Source: Grimontia celer
Lineage (GTDB): Bacteria > Pseudomonadota > Gammaproteobacteria > Enterobacterales > Vibrionaceae
NCBI RefSeq assembly: GCF_900055185.1
Contig: NZ_FIZX01000002.1
Location: 1,058,586-1,122,585, forward strand
DNA length: 64,000 nucleotides
Direction of reading: 5' to 3'
Part shown: one piece after another, positions 63,185 through 64,000 of the stretch
Numbering within the stretch: the stretch's first letter is position 1
Layout of the letters: each line of letters begins with the position of its first letter
Position numbers and translations under genes: made by a program
The notes under the pieces: generated by a model
The model's input: the letters and a program-made list of their open reading frames with translations, nothing else
What the model was told of the DNA's origin: nothing
Databases searched by the model: none

Positions 63185-63547
63185 ATGCAAAATGCCATTA
63201 TCAAAATTACAAATCTTCGCCTGCGTACTTACATCGGATTCAACCCCGAAGAACAACAGAAGAAGCAGGATGTCGTCCTTAACATTGAAATACACTACCC
63301 GGGCGACAAGGCATGCATGAACGACAATGTTGAAGAGGCTTTGAATTACAAAGTGATCACCAAGTCGATCATTGATCATGTCGAAAACGGTCGATTCCTG
63401 TTGTTAGAAAAATTGGTTTCCAGCGTATTGGATATTTCACGTTCTCACCACTGGGTGACCTATGCCAATGTGACCATCGACAAGCCTCACGCTCTGCGTT
63501 TTGCCGATTCAGTCTCACTAAGCTTGAGTTGGCAGCAAGAAGAGTAA
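63185..63547 (+). CDS. folX: Dihydroneopterin triphosphate 2'-epimerase FolX
   Basis: 120 residues, FolB/FolX tunnelling fold ([21 protein letters not shown] start, LNIEIHY strand, [12 protein letters not shown]). The neighbour folM and the missing FolB-type context favour the epimerase, which converts dihydroneopterin triphosphate to the monapterin isomer. GGAGG is nine bases before the ATG. Confidence 0.92.
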   Translation: MQNAIIKITNLRLRTYIGFNPEEQQKKQDVVLNIEIHYPGDKACMNDNVEEALNYKVITKSIIDHVENGRFLLLEKLVSSVLDISRSHHWVTYANVTIDKPHALRFADSVSLSLSWQQEE

Positions 63548-63623
63548 TTCACCCTAATTTTAAGAGTTCCATCAAGATTTTCGAATAAGTCGTTCAGTTG
63601 TATCCGGTTCACCTACATTTAAT

Positions 63624-63642
63624 GATGATTATAATTCTCATT
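63624..63642. promoter_or_regulatory. Fur-box-like site ahead of cytochrome b561
   Basis: GATGATTATAATTCTCATT fits the 19-bp Fur consensus AATGANAATNATTNTCATT with two mismatches at fixed positions and a perfect right half. It lies 28 bases before the ATG, in a promoter-like position. Confidence 0.6.
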
Positions 63643-63670
63643 AACTTACTACATTGGACACAAACGGAAG

Positions 63671-64000
63671 ATGGAACAACCCACGCAATACAATGCGATT
63701 CTACGCGCTATCCATTGGCTGACAGCTTTGGTCGTTATTGGCCTGTTTGCGGTTGGCCTATGGATGGTTGATCTGACCTACTACAGCAGTTGGTACAAAA
63801 CCGCCCCCTACTGGCACAAGTCAATCGGTGTTCTTCTCGCTTCATTGACTGTATTCAGATTGGTTTGGCGAACTGTAAAAGGTACGCCGGACATTGAGGG
63901 AAATCGCTTAGAACGCACTGCGGCTCATGCGGCTCACCATTTTATCTACGTTTTGCTGTTCGTCATTTTCGCGTCTGGCTATCTGATCTCCACGTCTGAT
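63671..64000 (+). CDS. Cytochrome b561 (3' end outside window)
   Basis: The first 110 codons are seen. MEQPTQYNAILRAIHWLTAL with the heme-ligand His of RAIHWL, a second His in APYWHKSIGVLLAS, and HHFIYVLLFVIFASGYLI with another heme-ligand His match the bacterial b561/CybB fold of four membrane helices. It carries electrons or superoxide from quinol in the inner membrane. Preceded by a Fur-box-like site and ribosome-binding GGAAG. Confidence 0.9.
   Translation, partial: MEQPTQYNAILRAIHWLTALVVIGLFAVGLWMVDLTYYSSWYKTAPYWHKSIGVLLASLTVFRLVWRTVKGTPDIEGNRLERTAAHAAHHFIYVLLFVIFASGYLISTSD

Noticed and set aside
1-64000. tRNA, rRNA, CRISPR, insertion sequence, integrase or attachment site
   Set aside because: None recognised on either strand; gene content and base composition look uniform throughout.

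Overview
This 64 kb window is chromosomal DNA of a marine gammaproteobacterium, most likely a member of the Vibrionaceae (Vibrio, Photobacterium, Enterovibrio or Grimontia grade). The evidence is the gene set: ViaA/RavA, YaeQ, YceH, LpxR, NhaD, DUF3010, FolM/FolX, an lpp-type 5'-nucleotidase, many cyclic-di-GMP proteins, and a kinase/regulator/OmpA trio of the 'proteobacterial dedicated sortase' type, known mainly from marine species. The genus cannot be fixed by reading alone. I see no rRNA, tRNA, CRISPR array, integrase or transposase. The window looks like ordinary, densely coding, vertically inherited chromosome. Both ends cut a gene: a Pat/YfiQ acetyltransferase on the left and a cytochrome b561 on the right.

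Layout. 1-5.9 kb: protein acetyltransferase, Dabb protein, LysR regulator, YbjD-like OLD nuclease. 5.9-15.3 kb: the most striking unit, eleven tightly overlapping minus-strand genes (DUF523/DUF1722 protein, MerR regulator, photolyase, NTF2-like protein, SDR, FAD oxidoreductase, DUF1365, Cfa-like methyltransferase, DUF2878, chalcone-isomerase-like, DUF3833 lipoprotein). Its promoter is flanked by two 26-bp palindromes, TTGTACA-N12-TGTACAA, spaced 50 bp apart. They match the operator form known for MlrA/LitR-type MerR proteins. I read it as a light- or photo-oxidation-inducible DNA-repair and membrane-lipid-modification operon, autoregulated by its own MerR protein. 15.4-26.8 kb: SbmA-like transporter, two c-di-GMP phosphodiesterases back to back, YaeQ, GIY-YIG, YceH, bactofilin, 5'-nucleotidase lipoprotein, parvulin, dCMP deaminase. 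27-32.6 kb: NhaD antiporter with a structured leader (candidate ion riboswitch), a three-gene ABC importer with its own hairpin leader, and a LysE exporter. 32.7-42.6 kb: ViaA/RavA, mercaptopyruvate sulfurtransferase, LpxR, NUDIX, HD-GYP, DUF3010, and an alkylation-repair pair (Ada-AlkA fusion with a decayed glycosylase half, plus Ogt). 42.6-48.3 kb: GNAT, PdsO-like OmpA protein, response regulator and histidine kinase of the sortase-system type but no sortase or substrate here, then two glutathione transferases. 48.3-59 kb: XRE-like regulator, small protein, methyltransferase, two diguanylate-cyclase-like proteins (one decayed), ChrR-like double cupin, DeaD helicase, RNase II. 59-64 kb: candidate small RNA, DUF1127/LysR pair, NlpC/P60 lipoprotein, SDR, FolM-FolX (tetrahydromonapterin synthesis), and cytochrome b561 behind a Fur-box-like palindrome.

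The recurring themes are photo-oxidative and alkylation damage repair, envelope and lipid remodelling, ion homeostasis and c-di-GMP signalling (five proteins in 40 kb, two with destroyed GGDEF motifs). The best candidates for poorly described biology are the MerR-controlled eleven-gene operon, the NhaD leader RNA, and the sortase-type signalling trio lacking a nearby sortase.
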